DNA of 64,000 bases from Chrysopilus asiliformis (GCA_964034945.1 OZ035961.1:42994184-43058183), one strand, 5' to 3'; positions 10,553 to 21,254 are shown, numbered from the stretch's first letter. Notes: a model not told the origin generated them from the sequence alone. Made by a program: numbers and translations.

Positions 10553-11310
10553 TATCCTTACATTTGAGATGTCCTTACAGGCTTTTTAACTTGAGAATCG
10601 TATTCAGCGACCCCAAAAACCCCCAGAATAGATTTTTTTTCCGGAAAATTTGGAGAAAGGGATAATCACGTTATCCTTACAGGACCTTCCGTTATCCTTA
10701 CAGACTTTTTAATGGCAGATTCGGATTCAGCGACCCCAAAAACCCCAGAATAGATTTTTTTCCGGAAAATTTGGAGAAAAGGATAATCACGTTATCCTTA
10801 CAGGACCTTCCGTTATCCTTACAGACTTTTTAATGACAGATTCTGATTCAGCGACCCCAAAAACCCCCAGAATAGATTTTTTTTCCGGAAAATTTGGAGA
10901 AAGGGATAATCACGTTATCCTTACAGGACATTCCGTTATCCTTACAGACTTTTAAATGGCAGATTCGGATTTAGCGACCTCAAAAACCCCCAGAAAAGAT
11001 TTTTTTCCGGAAAATTTGGAGAAAAGGATAATCACGTTATCCTTACAGGACCTTCCGTTATCCTTACAGACTTTTTAATGACAGATTCGGATTCAGTGAC
11101 CTCAAAAACCCCCAGAATAGATTTTTTTCCGGAAAATTTGGAGAAAAGGATAATCACGTTATCCTTACAGGACCTTCCGTTATCCTTACTGACTTTTTAA
11201 AGACAGATTCGGATTCAGCGACCCCAAAAACCCCCAGAATAGATTTTTTCCCGGAAAATTCGGAGAAAAGGATAATCACGTTATCCTTACAGGACCTTCC
11301 GTTATCCTTA
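10553..11310 (+). repeat. ~122-bp tandem satellite array, six units
   Basis: The word GATAATCACGTTATCC recurs at 10661, 10782, 10905, 11027, 11149 and 11271, giving periods of 121-123. Each unit also has CTTACAGGACCTTCCG, CAGACTTTTTAATG, CAGCGACCCCAAAAACCCC and TTTTCCGGAAAATTTGGAGA. Units are nearly identical, so the array is young or homogenised. The unit is shared with the Helitron-like family A interior. Confidence 0.95.
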
Positions 11311-11475
11311 CAAGGACGAAGTAGTGAAAATATTGTATTGTCATCGGACTTATATAAGTGTGCAAAATTTCAAGTCAATCGGACAAGTGGAAGTGGGTCA
11401 AAATTGGGTTGCAAGATTTGATCTGACAGACAAACAGACAAACAGACACGAAGGCAAGCTAAATAAAAGCTTTTA
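11311..11475 (+). repeat. Tail module of the foldback/satellite composite (family D)
   Basis: The block beginning GGACGAAGTAGTGAAAATAT and ending GCAAGCTAAATAAAAGCTTTT recurs inverted at 36990-37140, again directly next to a satellite unit. Its end word AAAGCTTTT matches the start of the foldback core. This supports a single composite element ordered hairpin, satellite, tail. Confidence 0.7.
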
Positions 11476-11552
11476 AAAATAATTAATTTCTGCTTGTCCG
11501 TCCGTCCGTCCGTCTGTCTGTCTGTCCGTCCGTCTGTCTGTGGCGCGGATTG

Positions 11553-11587
11553 GTAGATTGTAATGTAAATCTACGATGGAAAAGTAC
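11553..11587 (+). repeat. 35-bp templated filler
   Basis: Thirty-five bases from GTAGATTGTAATGTAAATCT onward are identical to 9346-9380, inside the TIR element at 9311-9732. Here they replace about ten bases of the family C consensus. The flanks do not match. Confidence 0.85.
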
Positions 11588-11627
11588 GGACTGAGCTAAA
11601 AATTTTATGCAGATTCGGTTTTCATAA

Positions 11628-12279
11628 CCCCACGGTTAGACGTGCGACTAGAAGTCGCATGCGATTATCCCTCCTACAACGTTTTTCAATTTGACAGGTG
11701 TTGCGATTTGCTCTGCTGTCTTGCGACATTGCATGTGACTTCAGTTGAAAAAGGTCGAACGCAAAAAAACAAAGAAAGTTATTTTGTTTATGAAACTCAT
11801 TTCTGAATACCAAAACAATGAAGGCTCATAAATATCTTCTGTCGATGCTCCAGACTTCCAACTCGCATTGATTTACTTTTTTTCGTGAACATACGTCGTT
11901 CGTAAATTTCTCAACTTTTTCTTCACTTCCTCGCTTGTGAGTTTCAATTCCGCGCCGATTTGTTCATACGCCTGCCTCTTGAGATCGTTTCTACGATACA
12001 ATTTCGAGGCAGTCTTCCAGAGGCACTCTCTTTCCCGGTACAAATTCATTAATTTCAAAATTTCACTTCTACTCAACTTATTTTCTGCTATTGTGAAATC
12101 AGACATAACTTTAAATGTCAAATCATTTGCAGTTCCAGTCGCAGCTCAGATTGTATGAGGTTTTTACATACGACTTGAGTTGCGATTTTCCCCGCTTGCA
12201 TGCAACTGGCATTTACACGAGCGATTTCCCTGAGATGAGATACGGCATGCGACTTCTAGTCGCACGTCTAACCGTGGGG
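11628..12279 (-). mobile_element. PIF/Harbinger-like element with MADF remnant
   Basis: The 35-bp terminal inverted repeat is perfect, starting CCCCACGGTTAGACGTGCGA (11628-11662, inverted at 12245-12279). It is flanked by TAA on both sides (11625-11627, 12280-12282), matching the TWA target preference of PIF/Harbinger. The 652-bp interior contains a minus-strand frame with a MADF-like domain, the kind of DNA-binding protein carried by this superfamily. No DDE transposase is present, so it is non-autonomous. Excision in silico restores the surrounding family C repeat. Confidence 0.88.
11778..12121 (-). pseudogene. MADF-domain protein remnant in PIF-like element
   Basis: Reading from the ATG at 12121, 82 codons encode a MADF (Myb/SANT-like, Adf-1 type) domain. 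Recognisable signatures are LMNLYRERECLW near residue 26, SKLYRRNDLKRQAYEQIGAE around 39-58, and EVKKKLRNLRTTY near 65-77. The frame meets TAA at 11873-11875 and, in the same frame, continues with KSGASTEDIYEPSLFWYSEM, the usual end of a MADF domain. The stop therefore breaks a longer domain, unless the AAAAAGTAAATC around it serves as a splice donor. MADF proteins bind DNA; in PIF/Harbinger elements a Myb/MADF-like protein assists the transposase. That role here is inferred. Confidence 0.75.
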
Positions 12280-12350
12280 TAAGATGCAAGGTTAAGTTCG
12301 TTAATGGGCAAAAATGGACCATTAGGGAAGGGGGGGGGGGAAGTTACACG

Positions 12351-14213
12351 TTCTTAGTAATGAGGGGTATGTTTTAGGTTGTACGTCAACTTAATGTTCC
12401 CCCTACTTCTTATTTGCTCGCCTACTATCTTCTTAACCGGTAGAGCGATTTTGATGCGGTTTTCGCCATTGGGCAGGTATTGCCTTAAGGATATTTTTCA
12501 TCCACTAATATCGACCCTTACTTTTTTAAGGAGTTTAAAAATCCTTCCTTGCTATTTTCTGAACCATTAAAAGCAATCTTGACGCGGTTCTTGCCATTGG
12601 GTGAATGGTTCCCTATAATTTTTAAAATCCCGCTCTACTTTTAGCCTCCTACACCAACAAAACTTACCAGCTTCTGTTCAACTTTAACTTTTTTCGACTT
12701 AATTTTTTATAAATACTCGTTGCAAATAACTTATAATATTATCGTAAAATGTCTACAGCCATTTTAAGTTGCCTATAGAAGAAATCGTTTGCCTAAATGA
12801 GATTTATAGTACTTTTACATTAGATATCGATATACACAAAATAATTCTCTACATATAGCTTAATTATTTGTTGCTAAGCAAAGGAAAAACTACAGAAATT
12901 GTTTAGTGTTGCATTTTTTTCCTATTCATTCCACCCTAAACGAGAATTTATTATTCAGATTTACAGATGTGATGACATAATCAATCAATATGGGGAATTT
13001 TTTCTTCTTGGCTAAAGAATGACACATGAACCAGTGGGGTTTTTAACATTTTATGCTCCCTTAAGTTAATCTTTCATCATTAATCGTGACAGGCTAATTT
13101 ACAACAAGAAAAAAAAATTCACTTGGAATTGACTGAGTAATTCCTTTTATTCCTAATATTTATATACAAATAGGTGTGTGTTTTATGCTTTGTGGTTTGT
13201 ACTTAATTTGTAAAATATGCTTGGCTCAAGTCATATCCTGTTTGTGTTGTTGTGTCTCAGTTTTCTACTACGCACATTTTTATTTATTAAAAATGGGAAA
13301 TTTGAAAAGCATACAAGCTATTTATAAATGTATCTTTTGATGAAGCCAAAAGGAAGAAAAGAATTGCGGAATAAAATGTATTAAATGAGACATTTCAAGA
13401 ATTCAGTCTCCTTTACGGAATGTCTTTTCCCTTAGGCTTCGTCTTAGCAATGTAGACTTATATTAAATTTTATACTAACGCAAATGTCATTTGAAAGGAA
13501 ATATGAAGTTGTCATTTTTCATTAAAGTCATGTTTAGATGAACAGTCATTTTTATTAAACTGGGAATTGTAGAATTCATGGATTGATATTTATTAATATG
13601 AAAACAAATTTGATTAATTTTATTGAATATTTTTTAGGCTTTTATGTGAATAATTTACTTGTGATTTCGTATTATTGACTTAAATTTCTCGACTTCGAAG
13701 TCTGAGGAAAATCTGAATTTTGAACTATTTTTTAAAATTCTATACCTGAATGGTGACTTTACTAAAAGGTGACTACAAATTTTTAAATTTATGGCGGCGA
13801 AACTAACTAAAACGAGAACCCTACTAGCAGTATTTGAGAACTAGCAATATTCTAAAACCTATATATGATAACGTTGATCCTGAAATGTTGAGTCAGAGCA
13901 TTTAACCTATTTTGGCACAAGTGCTTGGTTTACCCAACACTACTTTGAGCAACTTTGTTTTTATTATTTTTATCACATAGAAGTCAAACTTGCTATTATG
14001 GAAATACAAGGCTGAGCCAAAATGGGTTAACAACCCTAAAATATCGTAGGCCTTTTTGTTCGTAAACTAGGGTTGTTATTATTTTCCGCAGCCCAAAAAA
14101 ACCCACAGAGGTTTTTTAAGAAAGTCCACAAAAAAAACTGCACTAAAACACCATTAAAGACCAAAAAAAAACTCATTAAAATGTTTGGTTTTAATTGCCG
14201 ATAATAGATAAAA
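12351..14213. other. Repeat traces, then AT-rich stretch
   Basis: Between about 12385 and 12620 two copies of a motif (GATTTTGATGCGGTTTTCGC and GACGCGGTTCTTGCCATTGG) suggest a decayed dispersed repeat related to 14940-15000. From 12640 to 14213 no gene, terminal repeat or clear simple repeat was found. Confidence 0.45.
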
Positions 14214-14458
14214 AACATAACGAAAGCTATAATCGCCATTCTGGCAATTATTGAAAACCCGTATGGTGATATGGCATTGTTTGAAGTTTTGTTCTTGTAC
14301 TTTTTTGATAACATCCACCGTTTTTGAGATATTTGCAAAAAAACGTCTTCGTTCGTATGGGGAGGTACCCTCCCTAATAGTCAATTTTTGCCCATTAACG
14401 AACTTAGCCTTGCATTTCACGAAAAACGAATCTGCGTAAAATTTCAAGTCTCTAGCTC
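14214..14458 (+). repeat. Family C fragment
   Basis: It starts ACATAACGAAAGCTATAATC and runs through CACCGTTTTTGAGATATTTG and GCCCATTAACGAACTTAGCC to CTCTAGCTC, then stops abruptly at a hAT-type terminus. Confidence 0.75.
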
Positions 14459-14560
14459 CGTGGTTCCCAAACTTTTTCAGTTGACGCCTCCCTTGAACAC
14501 TTATCAAACAGCTGACGCCCCCCCCCCTTTTTTTGAAAACCTGTCAAACCTTCGTGGTTC
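14459..14560 (+). mobile_element. hAT-type terminus, fragment
   Basis: CGTGGTTCCCAAACTTTTTC followed by GACGCC, a C run and CTTTTTTT is typical of one hAT end (consensus CAGTGGTTCCCAAACT). The matching right end and target duplication were not found, so only a fragment is called. Confidence 0.5.
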
Positions 14561-15069
14561 TATTCTAATATTTTGAGTTAAAAATCCACACACTCTTTTA
14601 CTGTCCATTTCAATTATTTATTTCCCTAGTTTCTGAAAAAATAGAAAATTAATGGGATGAGTGACACTGTTTTTATTTCACTAAAATCTGAATATTAGGT
14701 CTGATGTTTGACAGATCACACCGGAGATCGCTTTCCAGATTAAGTCTGCAACGCTGCTTTGTTTTTATTAGACAAGATGAGAACAATATCTTGAAATGTT
14801 AATTTAAAATTTCTTCACAACTACCGTCCGTAGCTCTACGCTCCCCAAGGGGGGCGCGGCTGAAGTCCGCAACATGTCTGTATGTGTGCGTGTGTGTGTG
14901 TTTATGTAACGAAATTTTTGTAAGATCGACTTCTACCAGTTAACCTTAACCGATTTTGACGCGGTTTTTCGCATGCTGTTCGCGTCCCATAGAATCCTAT
15001 TGAAAGTATGAACCGTTTTCGATAAAATAGCAAAAATATTTTCCATTTTTATGGGAGAGCGAGGGGGGG
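14561..15069. other. Unassigned, repeat-like stretch
   Basis: No gene. Contains a (GT)n run near 14883-14902 and ACCTTAACCGATTTTGACGC at about 14942, a motif shared with other decayed repeats in the window. Confidence 0.45.
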
Positions 15070-15150
15070 GGGAGCGGAATGGTCCGATTGGGATTTTGGT
15101 TATTGGAACGATTATGTAAAATCATATTCTAAACAGATTTCGTCTTCATT
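15070..15150 (+). repeat. Dispersed repeat family G, forward copy
   Basis: The block with GGTCCGATTGGGATTTTGGT and TTATGTAAAATCATATTCTA is the inverse of 1793-1880 and of 34815-34870. Confidence 0.6.
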
Positions 15151-17102
15151 AATTTTTAGATACAATGCACCGTTTACGAGAAAATTGCAAAAAAAAAAAT
15201 ATTTATTTAATTTGTATAGGGGAAAGAGGGAGGAAGTGGTTAAATGTTTTCGTTTATCTTTTGATAAAAGCCTGTTCCGTGCCCAATTTCAACTTTCTGC
15301 TTCAATTAATTCTCGAGTTTCTCAATATTTTTGTACAAAATATTTCAACATTATGCGCAAGTTTGATTATGTAAGAAAGGTATCATCCCACCATTAGGTA
15401 GACTAAGCAGAGTTTTTAAAAAAAGCTTTTTTTATATTTAAAAAAAACTGCTTTTCATTTGTATGCGTCACTGAACTGCGATGTAAAAAAAATATGGTTG
15501 ATTGATATGCATTGTAATTTAATTAGCTTTCGGTAAATGGCCTAATTGCCGACTAAAATTAATTTCACTGACAATCGGAAAATTTTGCCTCCATTAGATG
15601 GATCGAAATGAAATGAAACTCCTCACTGTCACTCAACAATGACGATCAAATAGCGAAGAAGTAAATGTCAGTCACCTTATTTTAGTGTACGGTTGGTATG
15701 ACCTTTCGGCCTAAAAACCAATGGAAAACTTCTATATGGTCCGATGGGAAGAAAATTTTCCCAAATACCGAAACGTCGACGAACCATTTATTTTATTGTT
15801 ATTTATTTATTTATTTATTTATTTCTTCCTTCATTAATTTGTCTATAATACAAACTATGTCAGTGTATTGGCGGAAGGGCAATTTACCTTCAAGAATCGG
15901 ATTTCGAAATTGACCTGAACAAACTTTTAGATGAAGGCTAAGAACTAATCAAAAGGACTCAAGGACTTGCAAAGTTTCTCATAAGTCAATGTAAATAAGA
16001 TATACTCAACGTATACCTACCCACCCACGACGAATAGGTGGGTATACAATCTTTGGACGTCATTTGATACGTTTGATTGGTGGATTCAATGAAATTCCTT
16101 CGCATAAGGATATCGTGCTTTCAGGGAGGATTGGGTTGTTATGATCAATTTTTTTTTGTGGGAACACTTTTATTTGTTGCTATTTTGACATTAGGACTTA
16201 TTCAAAAGATCCATATCAACCAAACAGAGCTATATTCGTCCTGTCTGAAATAGTTTTCTCATACTATGACAGTAATTAATATCGATTGCTGCCTTCATCC
16301 ATCGCTCTATAATTCTGGATTAAGGAACATGTCAAGCTTTTATATATCTACGTAGTCATCCTTTATATATTGTCCGAATTTTTCTGTAATATCTGTGGTA
16401 CAGGTAGCCAAAAGGGAGGCAAAGGACTGATTTTCGTAAAATATTAAGGATGGGAATCCATTATTTTGCTATATGTAGTGAAACTGTGGCGTATCGAATC
16501 TCCACTTTTCGAGGATCGCGTGATCAAAGCTATTTTGCCCTTAAAACGTATATAAACAGTAACTTTTTCTCAACACGTGGAAGCATCCGCCTTATTCCCT
16601 TTATGGTTGAAAAATGCTTTTTAGGTTCCCTTAATAGGACTCCATCAACGCAAACTTTGATATAAAAATGCCACCTTTCACTTTGCGTTTCACATCACAT
16701 TTACTGATTCTGACTTCTTGTTTTCATACAAGTTTATAACACGAGTGATAGCGTAACCGTATAAAGGGTGTCTAATATTCGGGTATTTTTCTCATTCATT
16801 TTACTATTGCGAAATACAAATAGAAACGTGTTGTGAATATGTATATTTATAATAGCCGCTAATTAAAAGTGGATTGAATCTAGAAAAGGATATAAGAGAG
16901 TACTCCTTTCTAAGTGAAGAGTAATTTCAAGTGAAGAATAATTTGAAGAATAAAATGAAGAGTAGTTCCATAAATAAATCCAATTGAAATTGTGAAAACG
17001 GAGATAAAGAGAAATGTGCCACATACAACAAATTCTTAAAAATTGCGCCGCAAACGAAAAAATAAATTTAAACCACTCTCAGATTATGCCAAAATCGATC
17101 CC
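15151..17102. other. Intergenic stretch
   Basis: No gene found. A (TTTA)n microsatellite lies at about 15797-15825. At 16012-16048 a short inverted repeat TACCTACCC...GGTGGGTA could form a hairpin. Short frames near 15165-15400 and 16450-16665 have no recognisable domain. Confidence 0.45.
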
Positions 17103-17104
17103 TA

Positions 17105-17337
17105 CACTCAGAGAAAAAATTGCCAGTTTGATTATTTGGTAGCGAAAATCGAGAATACAATCAAAATAATTAATTTCAAACAATCAGTACTAATGGCTGT
17201 AAAAATTGTTAATTTTAAAAGTTTTGTCGTAAAATAAGCTATTCTTTAACTATTTGAGAGTTGAAGTGAACTATTTTGATTGTATTCCCGATTTCCATTT
17301 ACTATTATTTTCAAATTTACTATTATTTTCTCGAGTG
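17105..17337. mobile_element. CACT-ended word element, 233 bp
   Basis: It starts CACTCAGAGAAAAAAT and ends TATTATTTTCTCGAGTG, an imperfect inverted repeat, with TA on both sides (17103-17104, 17338-17339). The interior reiterates an AATCAAAAT / ATTTTGATT word in both orientations. It shares end structure and 2-bp duplication with elements at 19422, 30250, 43240, 46845 and 62021, but its interior word is its own. No protein is encoded. Confidence 0.75.
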
Positions 17338-17382
17338 TAAAAAAATTAAATCTATCACAAAACATGCGTGTTCCTTCTAGAA

Positions 17383-18129
17383 CAGGGCCAGGAAAGCTTT
17401 GAAAGTTCTCGGGCATCCACTACCACTGACAAGCGATTTACTTGTTTATATGGCTTGCTCTCCGAGCCTAGTTCAAACTTTGTTGAAAGCTCTTTTTCGT
17501 TATTTTTGGTTTTGACACACTGTTAATTGTTTTACTTTACGTTAAAAATAGGTTTGACAAAGAAAAAATTTTATGTTAAATTTCCGAATCACAATCGGAA
17601 AATAAAAATGAAATTATTAAAATCAAAAACATTCATTTGATCAATTGGTATTTTATGGAGTTACTAAAACGCATATTTAAATCGTATTTTTTGTTGTTTT
17701 AATTCCCTGAAATCATATTAAACATTGCATTGTTTTATCAAACTGAAAAAAGAAACACTCATGTCCAAAACTCGTGTCGTCTTTTGAGACAATACGCTTT
17801 ATGATTTTTAGCAGTGTTAATTTTTTCGCTACGTTTCGCAACGCGAAATACACCACCGCTTCAGTCAATGTCCTAATGACAACTGAGCTAATAAAAATCT
17901 CTCGCATAAATGGCCTTCCTTAGAACTCAGCAAAGCTCCATGATATGCAAAATGCACAAGTGGAAGCAGAACGGGTTATATGCAAAGTGAAACAGATTAT
18001 TTCTTTCATATGCGTATGTATGCAGTTTTCGTACAAGCCAGAATGAAACGGGTAGCATGAAGAATCGATGGATAAGAGGGCAATTTGAGCTGCGAAAATG
18101 CCCTTGGTGCACATGGCTTCAGAGCGCTG
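17383..18129 (-). mobile_element. hAT-like element 3 (family with 37411-38150)
   Basis: The element starts CAGGGCCAGGAAAGC and ends GGCTTCAGAGCGCTG, and is flanked by the exact 8-bp duplication TTCTAGAA (17375-17382, 18130-18137). It is the inverse of 37411-38150 over its full length at high similarity. At 747 bp it is non-autonomous. A 60-odd-codon minus-strand frame (GLYENCIHTHMKEIICFTLH) is open in both copies, but its differences look neutral and it resembles no known protein. Confidence 0.92.
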
Positions 18130-18137
18130 TTCTAGAA

Positions 18138-18570
18138 CGTTTTTTAATGATTCTTTTCTATTGGGTTCCACAAATTTAGTTTTTTACTCTCTCGAAATCA
18201 GCGGTTATACTATAGCTGGTTCCTTTTCAATTTGAGATTTTGAAACAATTTTGTTTAAGGAATTGCCAACTCTGGGTGGTATTAAAACATTTGTGAGCTT
18301 CTGCTGAAAGGTGTAATAACAGTTCAGAACATAGGAGCTAGAAGTAAAATGAGTAAAAATCCATTTTCAAAAAGTTATAAATATCAATGCCAAACCAAAC
18401 CAACAGTAGGCATTTTTTTTTATTATCTAGAACTATACCGAGCAACGTTCTTCATATAAACAACTGCATCATGAATAAATTATCAACTCCAATATCGCGA
18501 GCAAACGGAAATTTTCGGAAAATTTGATCAGGCAATGCCAAAATTTTAACTTTTCTACTGGCTTCATTTT
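18138..18570. other. Unassigned stretch
   Basis: No gene or delimited repeat was found. Confidence 0.4.
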
Positions 18571-18825
18571 ACATTGTGACAGTTCACATTTTGACAGTTC
18601 AAATTTTGACAATTCAAATTTTGACAGTTCAAATTTTGACAGTTCAAATTTTGACAGTTCAAATTTTGACAGTTCAAATTTTGACAGTTTAAATTTTGAC
18701 AGTTCAAATTTTGACAGTTCAAATTTTGACAGTTCAAATTTTGACAGTTCAAATTTTGACAGTTCAAATTTTGACAGTTCAAATTTTGACAGTTCAAATT
18801 TTGACAGTTCCTATTTTGAAAGTTC
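18571..18825 (+). repeat. 15-bp tandem array, 17 units
   Basis: Seventeen units of 15 bases with consensus AAATTTTGACAGTTC run without interruption; only the first two, one internal pair and the last unit vary. Each unit contains TTTGACAGTTCAAA, itself able to form a small stem (TTTGA/TCAAA). All frames are open through the array, giving NFDSS-type peptide repeats, but this follows from a period divisible by three and lack of stops. The array abuts a 60-bp-arm hairpin. Confidence 0.97.
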
Positions 18826-18948
18826 ACATTAAAAATCAAAATAAATTGAGATTCGAGAAAAACTTTGAATTAATTCAATTAGGTATTATTAATTCAAAGT
18901 TTTTCTCGAATTTCAATTTATTTTGATTTTTAATGTGAACTTTCAAAA
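18814..18948. repeat. Hairpin with 60-bp arms
   Basis: The left arm 18814-18873 starts TTTTGAAAGTTCACATTAAA and the right arm 18889-18948 is its inverse with one mismatch; the loop is 15 bases. The outermost bases overlap the last array unit, and TTTTGAAAGTTC is a variant of that unit, so the array may have grown from the hairpin end. Confidence 0.95.
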
Positions 18949-19421
18949 GCAGTATAAACAATGCGGTGGTAAAAAATTGTATGAAAAAAATTGCTGATAA
19001 TTGTGGCAGAGTGAAGTTGTCTATGATAAAATAAAGAGAAATCCTGTGTTTTGCTCTGGATTGCTTTTTTTTTAATGTCTCGTACTCTTCATAACTTCAG
19101 AACATTAAAAAACACTCCATGTGCATTGCAACTAATTTCAAAAAAATATATATTTAAATTTATAAACAGAAACTTTTCGATTTCTCTGAAATATGAAAAT
19201 TGGTGAGCGTATTAGATATTTTTCGGAAACTACCATTTAATGTACTAACTAATATTTTTATATGAACTTGGATGTGTCGTTAAGGAAAAGTTGACTTTGA
19301 TATCAACCAAAAAATAAAAGTTTATGATGAGACCAATCAGTCATAAATGTCAATTCAATTAGAAACAAAAGTTTCCATGAAAGAAATATGAAGACGTAAG
19401 ATATATTTGTGTGTTGTGTAC
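18949..19421. other. AT-rich stretch, nothing assigned
   Basis: No gene, terminal repeat or tandem structure was found. Confidence 0.45.
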
Positions 19422-20204
19422 ACTGTAGAAAATGGATTTGTTTTTAAACCGAAAAATGGGGTAGAAACGGGGTAAATTTGCAAAAACGTCGTAAAATTTC
19501 GAAAAAAAATCAGAATTTAGCTCGCACACCATTTAAGTTGTAAAATCACCCAAAAAACATTAATCTTACACTAGAAATAGGGTAATTTGAAACTTTGCGT
19601 AAAATTTCGACCAATATTCGTATTTTTACTCTCATTTTGGTGTAAAAACACGCTCGCAGGGTATTTTTGCATTATTGTACGGACAATTTAACCTTAACCT
19701 TATAATTCGCATAAGGTTTGTGGCATCGGAGTATAAATACTCGAATCGAGTTTTACTCTACCAAAATCCTGTGTGGCGCCTGCCACATGGCAGACATGCC
19801 CGGGAAATGTGGATGTGAAAACATCCGCAAAAATAATATAATATTTTTGTTTTTGCAGACCGTATAAGCCGAGAAATTCTAATACCATTTTCGGTGTAAT
19901 TTTAAACAAAAAATGTCGTAAAATTACACCTTTAAGACGCGGTTTTGCTACCAAATAGGAGGAAAATCACAACAAAAATGTGGTAATTTTAAACATCCAT
20001 GTCGTAAAATTACCCCCGTATTGTACTTTTACTTCTTATTTAGCTTAAAGTTCCCCCGTAAAAGAGGCTTTTGTACGCCACAAAATGAGTAAAAATGCAT
20101 AGCTTTTAAGCCATTACGACTCGGTGTAATTTTACCCCTATTATCGTAGGAAAATGGTTTCCTACGATAATAGGGGTAAAATTACAATAAAATTTTCTAG
20201 AGTG
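19422..20204. mobile_element. CACT-ended word element, 783 bp
   Basis: It starts CACTGTAGAAAATGG and ends AAATTTTCTAGAGTG, with TA on both sides (19420-19421, 20205-20206). The interior reiterates GGTAAAATTTAC/GTAAAATTACCCC words in both orientations many times. Near its right end is a perfect 28-bp hairpin (20126-20185). No transposase frame is present. The CACT ends with a 2-bp duplication suggest a CMC-like superfamily, by inference. Confidence 0.75.
20126..20185. repeat. Perfect 28-bp hairpin, 4-nt loop
   Basis: The arms 20126-20153 and 20158-20185 are exact inverses (GTAATTTTACCCCTATTATC onward) around the loop ATGG. It sits inside the word element at 19422-20204. Confidence 0.95.
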
Positions 20205-20206
20205 TA

Positions 20207-20777
20207 CATATAGAAAGAATGGCAATATAAAAAATTTATGTTCAAGAAAGTTAGTAAGTTAGTTTTCCGTTAGGTGTCGGTGGTATACAAACACAAAATT
20301 AATGAACTTTCTTTCTGTTGTTTCTGTAGCGCGGCTCCAGCTATAATATAATAATAGTTTTGGGGTGGGTACTAAGTCACGGAATGTCTAGGCTCAGATA
20401 AATAGTTTGAAGTAGTCGCGGTAACACCATGTTAATTAGATTATTCCATTAATTATAAAAGTTTGTATTTCTTCGTGCTATACGTAAATAGAAAGCTTTT
20501 ATTGAACCAAGTTTTTTTTTTTGGTTTTTGAATAGAATTGTTAGTGACATTTTTCCTTGGATTTCGTTTCCACATTTTCTTAAAAAAAATTATCAAGGTC
20601 TTGAGTCTCAGACTAATGTTTGAGTAAATTTTAGTCATACAATTGACAGAGTCTATCAGTTTTTGAAGAAAATTGAACTCCGCGATAGAGAGTTCACAAC
20701 CGTTCCCTGTGGTGTTAATTTTTAACACTTTTTCGGTGTTAAACTAACTTATTATAATAGTTAAAATCATATCATAT
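20207..20777. other. Unassigned AT-rich stretch
   Basis: No gene. A minus-strand frame of about 90 codons at 20453-20728 has random-looking composition and no domain. Confidence 0.45.
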
Positions 20778-20998
20778 CATACTAATATATAAAAATGAGT
20801 TGGTGTCTGTCTGTCTGTCTGTTCCTCTTTCACGCAAAAACGGCTGAACCGATTGGCCTGAAATTTGGCATAGATGTTCGTCGGGAGTCCAGCCCCAACA
20901 TAGACCCATTAAAAAGTTTTTAAGTTCTTTCCGGTTTTCTTCGTATTCTAAAACTTAGACAAAAGACCTAACCCGGCAACGACGGGTATGCAAGCTAG
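20778..20998 (+). mobile_element. Helitron-like element, family B, complete short copy
   Basis: It begins near ATACTAATATATAAAAATGA, has a GTCTGTCTGTCTGTC strip and GGCTGAACCGATTGGCCTGA, and ends with a small stem CCCG...CGGG followed by TATGCAAGCTAG. A hairpin just before a CTAG end and an AT-rich 5' start are Helitron hallmarks. Related ends are at 27792 and, inverted, at 56846. No coding capacity. Confidence 0.75.
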
Positions 20999-21067
20999 TA
21001 ATAAATAAATTTCATCTCACAAATTCTTTTTTTTGTACGACTCGATCCAATCGTATCGTGTTCGGTA

Positions 21068-21238
21068 ATAAGGCCTCAGGGTTGCTTATCACGAATCTGG
21101 TGTTAGAATTTTAAAATTCGAAATATAAGGTCCTGTAAGGATAACGTTTTTTCCCAAAAGTTTTTAAGTTATTTATGGTTTTTTGGCATTCTACAATTTA
21201 GACAAAAAACCTTAAGCTGGCAACGAAGGGTCTGCTAG
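21068..21238 (+). mobile_element. Helitron-like family A fragment (3' end)
   Basis: From ATCACGAATCTGGTGTTAGA to GGCAACGAAGGGTCTGCTAG it matches the 3' end of the element at 4139-5102. The 5' part is missing. Confidence 0.7.
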
Positions 21239-21254
21239 TTTTAATAACTTATCT

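Larger units (their letters stand above)
11486..12350 (-). repeat. Family C fragment, reverse, interrupted twice
   Basis: The CCGT/CTGT run, GGCGCGGATTG, GAGCTA and GTTAATGGGCAAAAATGG mark an inverted family C copy. It is interrupted by a 35-bp filler (11553-11587) and by the PIF-like element at 11628-12279. Joining the sequence on either side of the PIF-like element restores the family consensus. Confidence 0.75.

Noticed and set aside
18571..18825. Regular 15-bp array resembling a CRISPR array or a coding repeat (NFDSS)n
   Set aside because: There are no spacers, the DNA is eukaryotic, and open frames on both strands follow from a period divisible by three without stop codons.
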